A stretch of 34,922 bases of DNA from an uncultured Oscillospiraceae bacterium (GCA_944386995.1 CALXDF010000054.1:1-34922), one strand, 5' to 3'. Counted from the stretch's first letter, positions 7,453 to 15,557 are shown. The notes: generated by a model from the letters alone, not told the origin. Program-made: numbers and translations.

Positions 7453-9210
7453 TTACTGCTTTTGCAGGGCGGGCGCCAGGGGCATCTCCCAGGCGTGGTG
7501 GTCGGTGTGGAGCAGGTGGTGGGCCGTGTGGCCGCAGGGCTGCCCCAGGAAATCCTGATACAGCGTCTGAACCTCCTGGTTCTCGTGGCTGAACCGTACC
7601 TTCATGCTCTTGTCGATAGCCCACAGGGCGTCGCCCCGGTACTCGGCCAGCTCCTTCCCATCCTGGATCGGCTGTCCGCCGCCGCCGGCGCAGCCGCCGG
7701 GGCAGGCCATGACCTCCACAAAGTCGTACTCCACCTCTCCCTTTCGGATGGCCTCCATGAGTTTCCGGGTCCGGCCCAGGCTGCTGACCACAGCCACCCG
7801 CACCACCCCCGCTCCGGGGATGGTGAACTCCGCCTCCTTCCAGTGCTCCCGGTCCAGGCCCCGGATGGCTTTGAAGGTGTCCGCGTCGGGGTTTTTGCCG
7901 GTAACCAGGAAGTAGGCACTGCGGAGAGCCGCATCCATGACGCCGCCGGTGGCACCGAACACCGTACCCGCGCCGGTGCTGGTGCCCAGAGGGCTGTCAA
8001 AGTCCGCCTCCTCCAGATACTCCATCTGGATGTGGTCGCTGCGGACCATGCGGACAAATTCCCGGGTGGTGAGGACGATGTCCACATCCGGATCGCCGCA
8101 GGCGTCCCGCAGGGGCGGCAGGGCCGCCTCCTCCTTTTTGGCCAGGCAGGGCATGATGGAGATGACCTTCATCTTGTGGGGGTCCACGCCGATCTTCTGG
8201 GCAAAGTAGGTCTTGGCCACAGCGCCGAACATCTGCTGGGGGGACTTGGCGGTGGAGAGGTTGTCCGTAAATTCCGGGTAGTTGGACTTGAGGAACCGCA
8301 CCCAGCCCGGGCAGCAGGAGGTGAACATGGGCCACTGGTACTGGTCCCTGTGGGTAAAGCGCTCCACAAACTCGCTGCCCTCCTCCATGATGGTGAGGTC
8401 CGCGGCAAAGTTGGTGTCAAATACATAGTCAAAGCCCAGGCGCTTCAGGGCACCCACCATTTTCTTTGTGGAGACGGTGGAGGCGTCCAGCCCCAGCTGC
8501 TCCGCCCAGGCCACCCGCACCGCCGGGGCCACCTGGACCACCGTGGTGATCTCCGGGTCGGCCAGAGCCGCCAAAACATCTTCCGTGTCATCCCGCTCCC
8601 GCAGGGCGCCGGTGGGGCAGTGGGTGATGCACTGGCCGCAGAAGGAGCAGTCCGCCTCCCGGATGGTTCGGTTGCGGCTCACGTCCACGCTGACCCGGGA
8701 GCCGGTGCCAGAGATATCCCAGATGTGCAGGTTCTGGATCTTGTCGCAGACCTGGATACAGCGCATGCACTTGATGCACTTGCTCTCCTGGCGCACCAGG
8801 GGAGAAGTCCGGTCCCAGTTGCCCCGGCGGATATCGCTGGGATAGGGGATGTAGAGGAGATTGGCCTCCATGGCCATCTTCTGCAGGGAGCAGTTGCCGC
8901 TGCGCACGCACAGGGCGCACTGGCAGTCGTGCTGGGAGAGGATGAGCCGCAGGTTGCTGCGCCGGGCCTGGCGCACACGGGGGCTGTTGGTGGAAACAAC
9001 CATGCCCTCCTGGGCCTGGTTGTTGCAGGCGGTGACCAGATGGTCCACACCTTCTACCTCCACCACGCATACCCGGCAGGCGCCGATCTCGTTGAGGCCC
9101 TTCCAGTAGCAGAGGCTGGGGACCGGTGTCCCGGCGATTTCCGCCGCCTCCATGAGGGTAGTTCCCTCGTTCACCGCCACCTTGCGGCCGTCGATGGTCA
9201 GTCTCACCAT
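7453..9210 (-). CDS. hydA: [FeFe] hydrogenase catalytic subunit, group A, NuoG-like N-terminus
   Basis: 585 residues. Order: plant-type [2Fe-2S] domain (Cys34, 45, 48, 62); NuoG-type His-Cys3 cluster (His94, Cys98, 101, 107); two [4Fe-4S] clusters (CIKCMRC...C at 145-155, CSFCGQC...C at 188-198); then the H-cluster domain with TSCCPGW (L1, Cys299), MPCLAKKE (L2, Cys355) and MACPGGCAGGGGQP (L3, Cys503/507). The C-terminal LGQPCGHTAHHLLHT is the small-subunit-like tail. All H-cluster ligands are present, so the enzyme should reduce protons or oxidise H2. This layout is that of NAD(P)H-linked or electron-bifurcating hydrogenases. Its ATG overlaps the stop of the upstream GltD-like gene by 7 bp. 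Maturases hydE, hydF and hydG are not in the window. Confidence 0.95.
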   Translation of the reverse strand: MVRLTIDGRKVAVNEGTTLMEAAEIAGTPVPSLCYWKGLNEIGACRVCVVEVEGVDHLVTACNNQAQEGMVVSTNSPRVRQARRSNLRLILSQHDCQCALCVRSGNCSLQKMAMEANLLYIPYPSDIRRGNWDRTSPLVRQESKCIKCMRCIQVCDKIQNLHIWDISGTGSRVSVDVSRNRTIREADCSFCGQCITHCPTGALRERDDTEDVLAALADPEITTVVQVAPAVRVAWAEQLGLDASTVSTKKMVGALKRLGFDYVFDTNFAADLTIMEEGSEFVERFTHRDQYQWPMFTSCCPGWVRFLKSNYPEFTDNLSTAKSPQQMFGAVAKTYFAQKIGVDPHKMKVISIMPCLAKKEEAALPPLRDACGDPDVDIVLTTREFVRMVRSDHIQMEYLEEADFDSPLGTSTGAGTVFGATGGVMDAALRSAYFLVTGKNPDADTFKAIRGLDREHWKEAEFTIPGAGVVRVAVVSSLGRTRKLMEAIRKGEVEYDFVEVMACPGGCAGGGGQPIQDGKELAEYRGDALWAIDKSMKVRFSHENQEVQTLYQDFLGQPCGHTAHHLLHTDHHAWEMPLAPALQKQ

Positions 9211-11042
9211 TTGGTCTTCCTCCCTCCCTTGAAGATGCCGTAGCCGAAGTGGTCGCACCGCAGGCACCGGCTGCTCTCCTCCATGGCGCCCTGCTCGGTG
9301 AGGCCGCACTCGATGCACACAAAGTCGCCCTTGCGCTCGCCGGCCTCCCGCTCGGTGGTGTTGACCCGGCCATGGAGGGGCCGGTTGCTGAGATCCGGTG
9401 TGGGGATGTCCACATCCACGGTGATCTCGTGATGGAACCCCAGATACTCGTCGATATTGGCCGCCGCCACCTTGCCGGCAGCAATGGCCTTGATGGCGCT
9501 GGCCGGACCGGTGACGCAGTCGCCTCCGGCGAACACACCGTCCATGTCCTTCTTGGGCAGCGTGCTGTCGCTGAGGGCCTCGATGGTCCCACGGTGGACC
9601 GGGACGCCGGCAGACTCAAAGGCCTCCGTCTCAATCCCCTGTCCAATGGCCACAATAATGATATCCGCCGGGATCCGCTCCTCCGGCAGGTCCGCCGGCT
9701 TAGGGGCCGGACGGCCGCTCCGGACTTCGCCGATCATCTGGGGCTGGACCCACAGGGCCACGGCATTGCCGTCCTCATCGGCCTCGATGCGCGCCGGTGC
9801 CTTCAGCGTCAGCAGCTCTGCCCCCTCGGCGATGGCCCCCTCCGCCTCCTCGGGCAGGGCGGTCATGTCCGCCTGACGGCGGCGGTAGACGCAGGACACC
9901 TTTTCCGCCCCCATGCGCACGGCAGAGCGGGTCACATCCATGGCCACGTTGCCGCCGCCGATGACCACCACCTTTTTGCCGGTGAAGTCGGCAATGTCGT
10001 CATCGCCGATAGCCCGAAGCATCTCCACCGCACTCATAACCCCTCGGCTGTCCTCACCGGGGATGCCGGTCTTTTTATCCGTGTGGGCACCAATGGCGAT
10101 ATATACGCTGTCATACTGCTTGTGAAGCTGCTCAAAGGAGATATCCGTCCCAATATGGGTCTCCGTATGGACGGTGATGCCCAGAGACAGGATGGAATCG
10201 ATCTCCCGGTCCAGCAGCTCCCGGGGGAAGCGGTAGCTGGGGATGCCGTAGCGCAGCATGCCGCCCAGCTGCTTGCGCTGCTCATACACCGTGACGCTGT
10301 GGCCCATGAGGGCCAGGTAGTAGGCAGCGGAGAGGCCGCCGGGCCCCCCGCCGATCACCGCCACGGTCTTGCCCGTGGGCGGGGCGCAGGGGGGCTGGGG
10401 CACGTCGCCGGCGTTGTCCACGGCATAGCGCTTGAGGCCCCGGATATTCAGAGGATCGTCCAGCATATTCCGGCGGCACCGGGCCTCGCAGGGGTGCTCG
10501 CAGATATAGGCGCAGGCCGTTGGGAACGGGTTGTCCTTCCGGATCAGGCGCACCGCATCGGCGCAGCGCCCCTCGTGGATCAAAGCGATATAGCCGGGGA
10601 TATCCACCCCCGCCGGGCACAAGGCCACGCAGGGCACCGGATTCTCCAGATTTCCCAAACAGCGGTGGTTCTGGATGTGCTCAATGTAGTCGTCCCGGAA
10701 GCCCTCCAGTCCCTTGAGCACCAGTCGGGCAGCGTGGTAGCCGATGGCACAGGAGGCGGTGCATTCGATGGTCCGCGCGGTCTCCTCCAACACCTGCAAG
10801 TCCTCCATCTTCCCTCTCCCCTCCAGGATCTTTCCCATCAGGGTGGAGAGCTGTCCCAGGCCGATGCGGCAGGGCACGCACTTCCCGCAGGTCTGGGCGT
10901 GGCAGAGGTTCAAAAAATTGCGGGCCATGTCGATGGGGCAGAGCCCAGGCGGCGAGGATGCGATCCGCCGCTCCATGTCGTGGTAGAGCTGGTCCACCAC
11001 CATCTGGGCCCGGTCCGGCGTCTTGATATCCAATCTGCTCAA
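9204..11042 (-). CDS. NuoF-tail / GltD-like FAD-NAD(P) oxidoreductase fusion, hydrogenase partner
   Basis: 612 residues. Residues about 30-125 are the C-terminal [4Fe-4S] domain of NuoF (CGKCVPCRIG at 52-61 and the fourth Cys near 98) without the FMN/NADH-binding NuoF core. Residues about 125-215 hold the Cys-rich helical iron-sulfur region of GltD/NfnB. A Rossmann FAD site (GGGPGGLSAA, 231-240) and an NAD(P) site (GGGNVAMD, 362-369) follow, with GGDCVTGP as the closing FAD motif. A short Cys-rich tail (CIEC 576-579, CLRC 593-596) could bind one more cluster. It probably passes electrons between NAD(P)H and the hydrogenase. The start is a TTG (11040-11042) with GGAG upstream; no ATG fits. It is first in the operon and overlaps hydA. 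Confidence 0.85.
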   Translation of the reverse strand: MSRLDIKTPDRAQMVVDQLYHDMERRIASSPPGLCPIDMARNFLNLCHAQTCGKCVPCRIGLGQLSTLMGKILEGRGKMEDLQVLEETARTIECTASCAIGYHAARLVLKGLEGFRDDYIEHIQNHRCLGNLENPVPCVALCPAGVDIPGYIALIHEGRCADAVRLIRKDNPFPTACAYICEHPCEARCRRNMLDDPLNIRGLKRYAVDNAGDVPQPPCAPPTGKTVAVIGGGPGGLSAAYYLALMGHSVTVYEQRKQLGGMLRYGIPSYRFPRELLDREIDSILSLGITVHTETHIGTDISFEQLHKQYDSVYIAIGAHTDKKTGIPGEDSRGVMSAVEMLRAIGDDDIADFTGKKVVVIGGGNVAMDVTRSAVRMGAEKVSCVYRRRQADMTALPEEAEGAIAEGAELLTLKAPARIEADEDGNAVALWVQPQMIGEVRSGRPAPKPADLPEERIPADIIIVAIGQGIETEAFESAGVPVHRGTIEALSDSTLPKKDMDGVFAGGDCVTGPASAIKAIAAGKVAAANIDEYLGFHHEITVDVDIPTPDLSNRPLHGRVNTTEREAGERKGDFVCIECGLTEQGAMEESSRCLRCDHFGYGIFKGGRKTKW

Positions 11043-11131
11043 ATCCGGTCACTCTCCTTTTTCTTCTCAACTTTTATAATTATTAAATTTTTATGCAAAA
11101 ATTTTCAATTTTCCTCTGTTTTTCAAGAATA

Positions 11132-11160
11132 ATTATACCCTCCGATTCACAGAATGTCCA
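11132..11160 (-). promoter_or_regulatory. Sigma-A promoter of the hydrogenase operon
   Basis: Minus strand: TGGACA (11155-11160), 17-bp spacer, consensus TATAAT (11132-11137). It is followed by an unusually AT-rich leader of about 85 bases. I looked for a Rex-type palindrome and saw no convincing one. Confidence 0.75.
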
Positions 11161-11173
11161 GAACAAGTTCATG

Positions 11174-11228
11174 AAAATTTATCAGGGGGACATCCTTCTG
11201 CACTTTGGCAGAAGAACATCCCCCTGAT
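11174..11228 (-). terminator. Terminator of the D-aminoacylase gene
   Basis: Long hairpin on the minus strand: ATCAGGGGG pairs with CCCCCTGAT (11220-11228 with 11181-11189), extended inside by TTCTGC/GCAGAA, then AAATTTT. It starts 14 bp after the stop codon and insulates the hydrogenase promoter. Confidence 0.85.
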
Positions 11229-11242
11229 GATCCCGCTTTTTA

Positions 11243-12832
11243 TCAGTTTCGACGAATTACTTCACCATTTCCAAGGTCGGCAAACATCCCTTCCACAATG
11301 GCGGGAATCCCATTGACCAGCACATAATCCATCCCTTCGGCATACCGGCAGGGTTCGCTGTAACTCCCCCGCTCATGAATCTCTGCCGGGTCAAAGATGC
11401 ACAAATCTGCATCCCAGCCCTCCCGGAGCAGGCCCTTGCCCCGCAGCCGCAGCCGCTGTGCCGGCAAGGCTGTCATTTTTCGCACTGCCTTGGGGAGTGA
11501 GAGCACACGCTGTTCTCCCACATACCGCTCAATCACACGGGCAAAAGTCCCGTAAACCCGTGGATGCGGCTGTCCCTCGGTGGGATAGGTGCTGTCAGAG
11601 ATCACGGCAGCCGTGTCGTCCTGAAGGATGCGGATGATATCACTCTCATCGGCAATGAAATCGATCATAGTGATCTCGCAGTCCTCGCTGACCAGCAGGT
11701 CATAGGCGGTTTCAAAGGGATCCTTCCCCAGACGGCGGGCAATCTCTGCAACAGAAAGTCCCTGATAGGGCTGGTTCTCCGGCTGACGCAGGGTAGAACA
11801 GAGGATATTCTCCCACCCCACCATGCCGGCGATGTTGTCAAAATCCGTACCGGTCTGGATCCGGTGTGTCAGGAGCTTTCGCTGCTGGGGACTGTGCAGG
11901 CGCCGGGTGATCGCCTGCGTCCCCCCCACCAGGAAGTCGTGGGGCAGAATATGGATGAGTTGGGTGGAGCCAGCGGTATAAGGATAGGCGTCGCAAGACG
12001 CCTGTACTCCTCTCTCCCTGGCCTCTGCCAGCATTTCCAAGGCTTTGGGGACCTTGTTGTTCCAGTTCCGCTTGCCCATCGCTTTCAGATGGCTGATCTC
12101 CACCGGGAGGTCCAGCGTTTCAGCAACGGTCAGCATCTCCTCCAGGGCTTCCAGTACGCCGTCCCCTTCTTCCCGCATATGGACCGTGATCGGAATGGGC
12201 CCGTGAGCAAACGGCCGCAGGGCATCGATCAGTTCCTCGGTGGTATAGAAACACTCCGGCGCATATCCCAGCCCCAGGGATATTCCCAGCGCGCCCTCCG
12301 ACAGCGCGTCATGGAGACGTGCCTGTACCTGCCCGAGCTGTCCGGCGTTCAGATGTTCACAGGCGTACCCCGCCACCGCCGCTCTGGCCGTGCCGGCCCC
12401 TGCCAGCATGCCGACATGGATCGCTGGATGGAGCGACTCCGCTGCGGCCAAATACTCTGCCATAGAGGCTGTAGGCGTTTCCGGTCCCAAGGCCCCGGTA
12501 ATCGGGCGGAGATAGTCCAGTACCGCCTGGCGGTAGTCCCCATCAATAGGCGCTGCCGAGAGGCCGCAGTTTCCGCTGACGATGGTGGTAAGCCCCTGTT
12601 TGAGCTCCAGCTTCCCAAAATCCGGCCGAAACGCAGCGCCGTCAGCGTGGCGGTGAATATCAATGAATCCGGGCGTCACCACCCGTCCGGCAGCATCAAT
12701 AGTCCGCTCCGCCCCACTCAGATTTTCCCCAACGGCTGCAATTTTTCCTTTCCGAACCGCTACATCCCCCGCAAAGGGATCTTCCCCGCTACCATCTATA
12801 ATGCAGCAGTTCTTAATGAGCAGATCGTACAT
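11243..12832 (-). CDS. N-acyl-D-amino-acid deacylase (D-aminoacylase), amidohydrolase family
   Basis: 529 residues, close to the roughly 480-530 of the family. It hydrolyses N-acyl-D-amino acids to free D-amino acids. Seen: the metal-binding IDIHRHAD (His60, His62), VSGNCG with the bridging Cys (Cys89), TVHMREEGDGV and VEISHLKAMGKRNW with the further His ligands, and AVISDSTYPTEGQPHPR holding the probable catalytic Asp and product-carboxylate region. The C-terminal DADLCIFDP closes the outer beta-sandwich. The ATG at 12830-12832 has GGGAGGA upstream. It is a single-gene unit. Substrate range cannot be read from sequence; D-aspartate/D-glutamate-specific relatives and dihydroorotase-like relatives are alternatives. 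Confidence 0.88.
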   Translation of the reverse strand: MYDLLIKNCCIIDGSGEDPFAGDVAVRKGKIAAVGENLSGAERTIDAAGRVVTPGFIDIHRHADGAAFRPDFGKLELKQGLTTIVSGNCGLSAAPIDGDYRQAVLDYLRPITGALGPETPTASMAEYLAAAESLHPAIHVGMLAGAGTARAAVAGYACEHLNAGQLGQVQARLHDALSEGALGISLGLGYAPECFYTTEELIDALRPFAHGPIPITVHMREEGDGVLEALEEMLTVAETLDLPVEISHLKAMGKRNWNNKVPKALEMLAEARERGVQASCDAYPYTAGSTQLIHILPHDFLVGGTQAITRRLHSPQQRKLLTHRIQTGTDFDNIAGMVGWENILCSTLRQPENQPYQGLSVAEIARRLGKDPFETAYDLLVSEDCEITMIDFIADESDIIRILQDDTAAVISDSTYPTEGQPHPRVYGTFARVIERYVGEQRVLSLPKAVRKMTALPAQRLRLRGKGLLREGWDADLCIFDPAEIHERGSYSEPCRYAEGMDYVLVNGIPAIVEGMFADLGNGEVIRRN

Positions 12833-12882
12833 ACAATCCTCCCGGCCCCACAGGGCGGGGCCTGATTACGCGTTCTACCGCG

Positions 12883-12910
12883 ATTGTACCATCTGGTCAG
12901 GATTTGTCAA
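12883..12910 (-). promoter_or_regulatory. Sigma-A promoter of the D-aminoacylase gene
   Basis: Minus strand: consensus TTGACA (12905-12910), 16-bp spacer, TACAAT (12883-12888). The leader contains a GGCCCC/GGGGCC hairpin (12844-12862) that ends next to the ribosome site. Confidence 0.75.
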
Positions 12911-12923
12911 CCGGTAGCCTGTA

Positions 12924-13994
12924 TCACAGCCAGCGTTCGATGCGGTTCCATTCCCGCTCTGCCATGGCGTATACGCCGCCAAAATCCACTGTGTCGTTGT
13001 AAACAGCCTCCAGCCGGTCGTGGGATGCCTTGGCTGCACGGAGGCCTTCCATTCCCTCCTCCAGCAGCAGGCCGTGCATCCGGCGGTAGAAACGGCAGCG
13101 GGCTTTGTTCTGCCTGCATCGTTTCTGATCCAGCAATGCGTCCAGATGGATCCGGCGGTAGGGTGTACCGGGATACTCCATTCCCGGCCCGGAAGTCACA
13201 AAGGCCAGGCTCAATTCCGGCAGGATCAAGTGCTGGATCCGCTCCGGCCGATCCGGATCCATGCAGAGGATCGTGTCGTAGTTCCGCTTTTCGGCGGCAC
13301 CCTGCACAGCCGCCATCAGGTGGTGGCCGATGCCGCCGCTGTCCAGCAGCTCGTAAACCCGCCCCGCCATGGTGTCCACCGTGTCAAATCTCCAAACCAA
13401 TCCCTTGTGGGTAGGCCCCCCCAGGTAGCGGCGGTCTGTCTTCCCGGCACCGCTGCCCTGGCGGCCGATTTCCCGGGCGATGATGCCGGCAGTGCGGCGG
13501 GAGAGCTTTTCCCGGTCGCAACCCACTGTCAGGACATCCCGCAGGGTATCCTCCACCTCCCCTGCTGCCTGCAGCGCCCGGTAGGCCCGGACGTAGGCCG
13601 TTTTATAGTCTGCTGTATGACGGATCAGATCCTCCCGCCGCTGCTTGCAGTCTTCCACGCAGTAGAACTGTCCCAGGTTGACATAGCGGTCTACCGCAGC
13701 AGGATATTGGGGTTCCACCACATGGGGCGACGTACCGTCCACTGCAATTACCCCAACCCGGGGCAGGCGCACCGCATCCAGGGAATCCGGGTCCCCGGAG
13801 CACCAGATGTATTCCACGTCCTCCCCGGCCTCCTCTGCCCGGCTGCCGATGTACTTCATGAAAGACGACTTCCCTACGCCGGGTCCGCCTTTCAGGACAA
13901 GGATGTCAAAATTCCGCTCCGGGTCGATGAACTCCTGATAGAGGCTTCGGAATCCGGCGCTGCTGTTAGCGCCCAGGAAAAAATTCGTTACCAT
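12924..13994 (-). CDS. PRK06851-type ATPase with degenerate second P-loop
   Basis: 356 residues. The opening (NFFLGANSSAGFRSLYQEF) and the first P-loop LKGGPGVGKSSFMKYIG (Walker A at about 36-43) match the clostridial/bacillar PRK06851 family, whose members consist of two P-loop halves of unknown function. In the second half the expected Gly-Lys-Ser loop is replaced by LLDSGGIGHHLMAAV, although the following CMDPDRPERIQHLILPEL is well conserved. Only the first nucleotide site is therefore likely active. The C-terminus is helical and rich in Arg. The ATG at 13992-13994 has GGAGGG at good spacing; an upstream extension lacks this. It is divergent from the DUF2089 operon. I see no clear promoter for it. 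Confidence 0.75.
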   Translation of the reverse strand: MVTNFFLGANSSAGFRSLYQEFIDPERNFDILVLKGGPGVGKSSFMKYIGSRAEEAGEDVEYIWCSGDPDSLDAVRLPRVGVIAVDGTSPHVVEPQYPAAVDRYVNLGQFYCVEDCKQRREDLIRHTADYKTAYVRAYRALQAAGEVEDTLRDVLTVGCDREKLSRRTAGIIAREIGRQGSGAGKTDRRYLGGPTHKGLVWRFDTVDTMAGRVYELLDSGGIGHHLMAAVQGAAEKRNYDTILCMDPDRPERIQHLILPELSLAFVTSGPGMEYPGTPYRRIHLDALLDQKRCRQNKARCRFYRRMHGLLLEEGMEGLRAAKASHDRLEAVYNDTVDFGGVYAMAEREWNRIERWL

Positions 13995-14237
13995 ATTTGC
14001 CCTCCAATCGGTTTTCTGTACCAATCTATGCAGCTATGGAGGGGATTGACAAAGACGGTCAGGTCCTTTCGGGGAAAACACACCCGGCGGAACACGCCGG
14101 CAAAAACGCCGCGCAGCGTCAGCAGCACCCTGTTCTTCCCATAGAAAGAAGTTTTATCTCTTTCTATTTTATTATTGACTTTTATTTTATTATAGTTTAT
14201 ATTCAATTTTATTAAAGCAAACGAGAGGTGATCGCCT
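13995..14237. other. Divergent intergenic region between the ATPase and DUF2089 genes
   Basis: 243 bp without a gene. The right third is very AT-rich and carries the plus-strand promoter at 14175-14203. The middle is GC-rich with a perfect CCGGCG/CGCCGG hairpin around GAACA. Nothing else is recognisable. Confidence 0.5.
14175..14203 (+). promoter_or_regulatory. Sigma-A promoter of the DUF2089 operon
   Basis: TTGACT (14175-14180), 17-bp spacer, TATATT (14198-14203) in an AT-rich tract about 35 bp upstream of the GTG start. Confidence 0.75.
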
Positions 14238-14543
14238 GTGTCCATCGAGATCGTACCCAGCTGGATGGCAGATCTGGAGGATGAGGACGTGGTTTTTATC
14301 AAGAAGTTCATTCTGGCCTCCGGCTCCCTGAAGGAGATCGCCGGGCAGTATGGGGTTACCTATCCCACTGTGCGGCTGCGGCTGGACCGGCTGATCCAGA
14401 AGATCCGGCTCAGCGAGGCCGGGGCGGAGGATCCCTTTGTGGCCCTGGTAAAGCGGCTGGCGGTGAATGAAAAGCTGGACTTTGACACGGCGAAAATATT
14501 GATCAACGCCTATAAAAAACGGGAAAGGGAGGGCGCCACATGA
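14238..14543 (+). CDS. DUF2089 family HTH protein
   Basis: 101 residues. The core PSWMADLEDEDVVFIKKF, then ASGSLKEIAGQYGVTYPTVR, then LRLDRLIQKI is the DUF2089 helix-turn-helix, a sigma-region-4-like DNA-binding domain. Many relatives start with a zinc ribbon, which is absent here. The start is GTG (14238-14240) with GAGAGGTGATC before it. The stop codon overlaps the ATG of the next gene (ATGA), so the regulator and the first membrane protein are translationally coupled. In this family the regulator commonly precedes membrane-protein genes, which it may control; that is inference here. Confidence 0.85.
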   Translation: MSIEIVPSWMADLEDEDVVFIKKFILASGSLKEIAGQYGVTYPTVRLRLDRLIQKIRLSEAGAEDPFVALVKRLAVNEKLDFDTAKILINAYKKREREGAT

Positions 14544-14857
14544 TTGTCTATCTCCTGCTGTTTGCCGCCGTCGTTCTGGGGCAGATTCAGCTCTCCAAGC
14601 AGAAAAGCCCCTGGCCGGGGCTGGGTCTGCCGCTGCTGGTGTTCCTGGCGGTCTGCCTCGGTCTGTGGACCACCTATGCCCAGCGGCCAGGGCCGCCCCC
14701 GGACTGGACATTCCTCCTCGGCTCCCTGCTGCTGTGGAATATCCCCACCTATATTTTGCTGGCCATCTACTGGGGCAGCCGGGAGAAGTTCCGCCAGGAG
14801 AAGGAATTGGAGGAACAGCGCCGGAAGATCCGGGAGCAGGAGAAAAATCAGGAGTAG
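14540..14857 (+). CDS. Small membrane protein A, DUF2089-linked
   Basis: 105 residues: hydrophobic segment 1-16, a short KQKSPWPGL link, a segment at about 27-46, and a third at about 57-77 ending LLLWNIPTYILLAIYWGSR, followed by a highly charged cytoplasmic coiled-coil-like tail (EKELEEQRRKIREQEK). It is clearly paralogous to the next gene. I recognise no functional family. It is coupled to the DUF2089 gene by an ATGA overlap. Confidence 0.75.
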   Translation: MIVYLLLFAAVVLGQIQLSKQKSPWPGLGLPLLVFLAVCLGLWTTYAQRPGPPPDWTFLLGSLLLWNIPTYILLAIYWGSREKFRQEKELEEQRRKIREQEKNQE

Positions 14858-14907
14858 CAGCGCATGGCCGCAAAACATATCCAGAATCCATAAAAGGAGG
14901 ATTTCTC

Positions 14908-15240
14908 ATGTCGTTCTCGTTACGCACCATCATTGTACTGACATTTTTGATGGTTCTTTTGATAGGCTGTATCATCTTGCAGGTCTTCCTCTCCCGGCGG
15001 GAGAGCCCGTGGCCCGGGCTGGTGCTGCCGGGGCTGAGTTTCCTATATTCCCTTATCGTAATGCTCAATGTTGTCATTTTGTTCGATTCCAGCGGCTGGG
15101 AAATTGCCGCCACGTTCTTCATGGTCTTTCTGCTCTACAACATCCCCACCCTGGTGCTGCTGGCCATCTACTTCGCCTGCCGGCAGCGCTTCCGCCGCCG
15201 CCGGGAGATGGACCGGATGAACGCCCAGGATCTGGAGTGA
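14908..15240 (+). CDS. Small membrane protein B, paralogue of protein A
   Basis: 110 residues with three or four hydrophobic segments. It shares with its neighbour the pattern SPWPGL-x-LP in the first third, NIPT-xx-LLAIY in the third membrane segment, and a charged R/K/E tail (RQRFRRRREMDRM). The ATG at 14908 has AAAAGGAGG 7 bases upstream; longer in-frame reading from 14665 overlaps protein A and lacks a ribosome site. It is the last gene of the operon, ending at the 40-bp palindrome. Confidence 0.75.
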   Translation: MSFSLRTIIVLTFLMVLLIGCIILQVFLSRRESPWPGLVLPGLSFLYSLIVMLNVVILFDSSGWEIAATFFMVFLLYNIPTLVLLAIYFACRQRFRRRREMDRMNAQDLE

Positions 15241-15253
15241 CCCCACCGGAAAA

Positions 15254-15293
15254 AAAGCGCCCCGGCACAGCTCGAGCTGTGCCGGGGCGCTTT
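15254..15293. terminator. Bidirectional terminator, perfect 40-bp palindrome
   Basis: A perfect 20-bp inverted repeat centred on CTCGAG (between 15273 and 15274), with A-run on the left and T-run on the right. It lies between the convergent DUF2089 operon and the long minus-strand operon and has the T-tract needed in both directions. Confidence 0.85.
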
Positions 15294-15302
15294 CTGCTGC
15301 CC

Positions 15303-15512
15303 TCAAAGGCGGAAATCCTCCTCCTTGAGCTTGCCGGTATCCAGTTTCACTGGGCGGGGCGGGCACCGCTTCATGGGGTCATACCGGAATGCGGCACAAT
15401 GCCCCGAAATGGGGACAATCCCCCGCTTGCGGCAGATGACCTCCGTCTCGCTGATAACCTCTCCCTTTTTGCAATAAGCGCAGCAGGGATCCATATCCTT
15501 TCGAAACAGCAT
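15303..15512 (-). CDS. Small Cys-rich conserved protein
   Basis: 69 residues with six Cys (10, 11, 14, 27, 39, 50). CCAYCKKG, then EVICRKRG, then SGHCAAFRYDP suggests a small zinc- or metal-binding knot. The end (RCPPRPVKL) is basic and proline-rich. The ATG at 15510-15512 has GGGAGAGAGGG before it. It resembles small clostridial hypothetical proteins of the same size; I know no function. It is the last gene of the long operon, 45 bp after the ClpE-like gene. Confidence 0.7.
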   Translation of the reverse strand: MLFRKDMDPCCAYCKKGEVISETEVICRKRGIVPISGHCAAFRYDPMKRCPPRPVKLDTGKLKEEDFRL

Positions 15513-15557
15513 GCCCTCTCTCCCTTCTCCGGCAAATACCGGTAAACACAAAAGCCT

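Noticed and set aside
11043-11131. Possible Rex-type operator in the AT-rich leader of the hydrogenase operon
   Set aside because: No good TTGTTAA-n4-TTAACAA-like dyad could be found; the A/T runs alone are not evidence.
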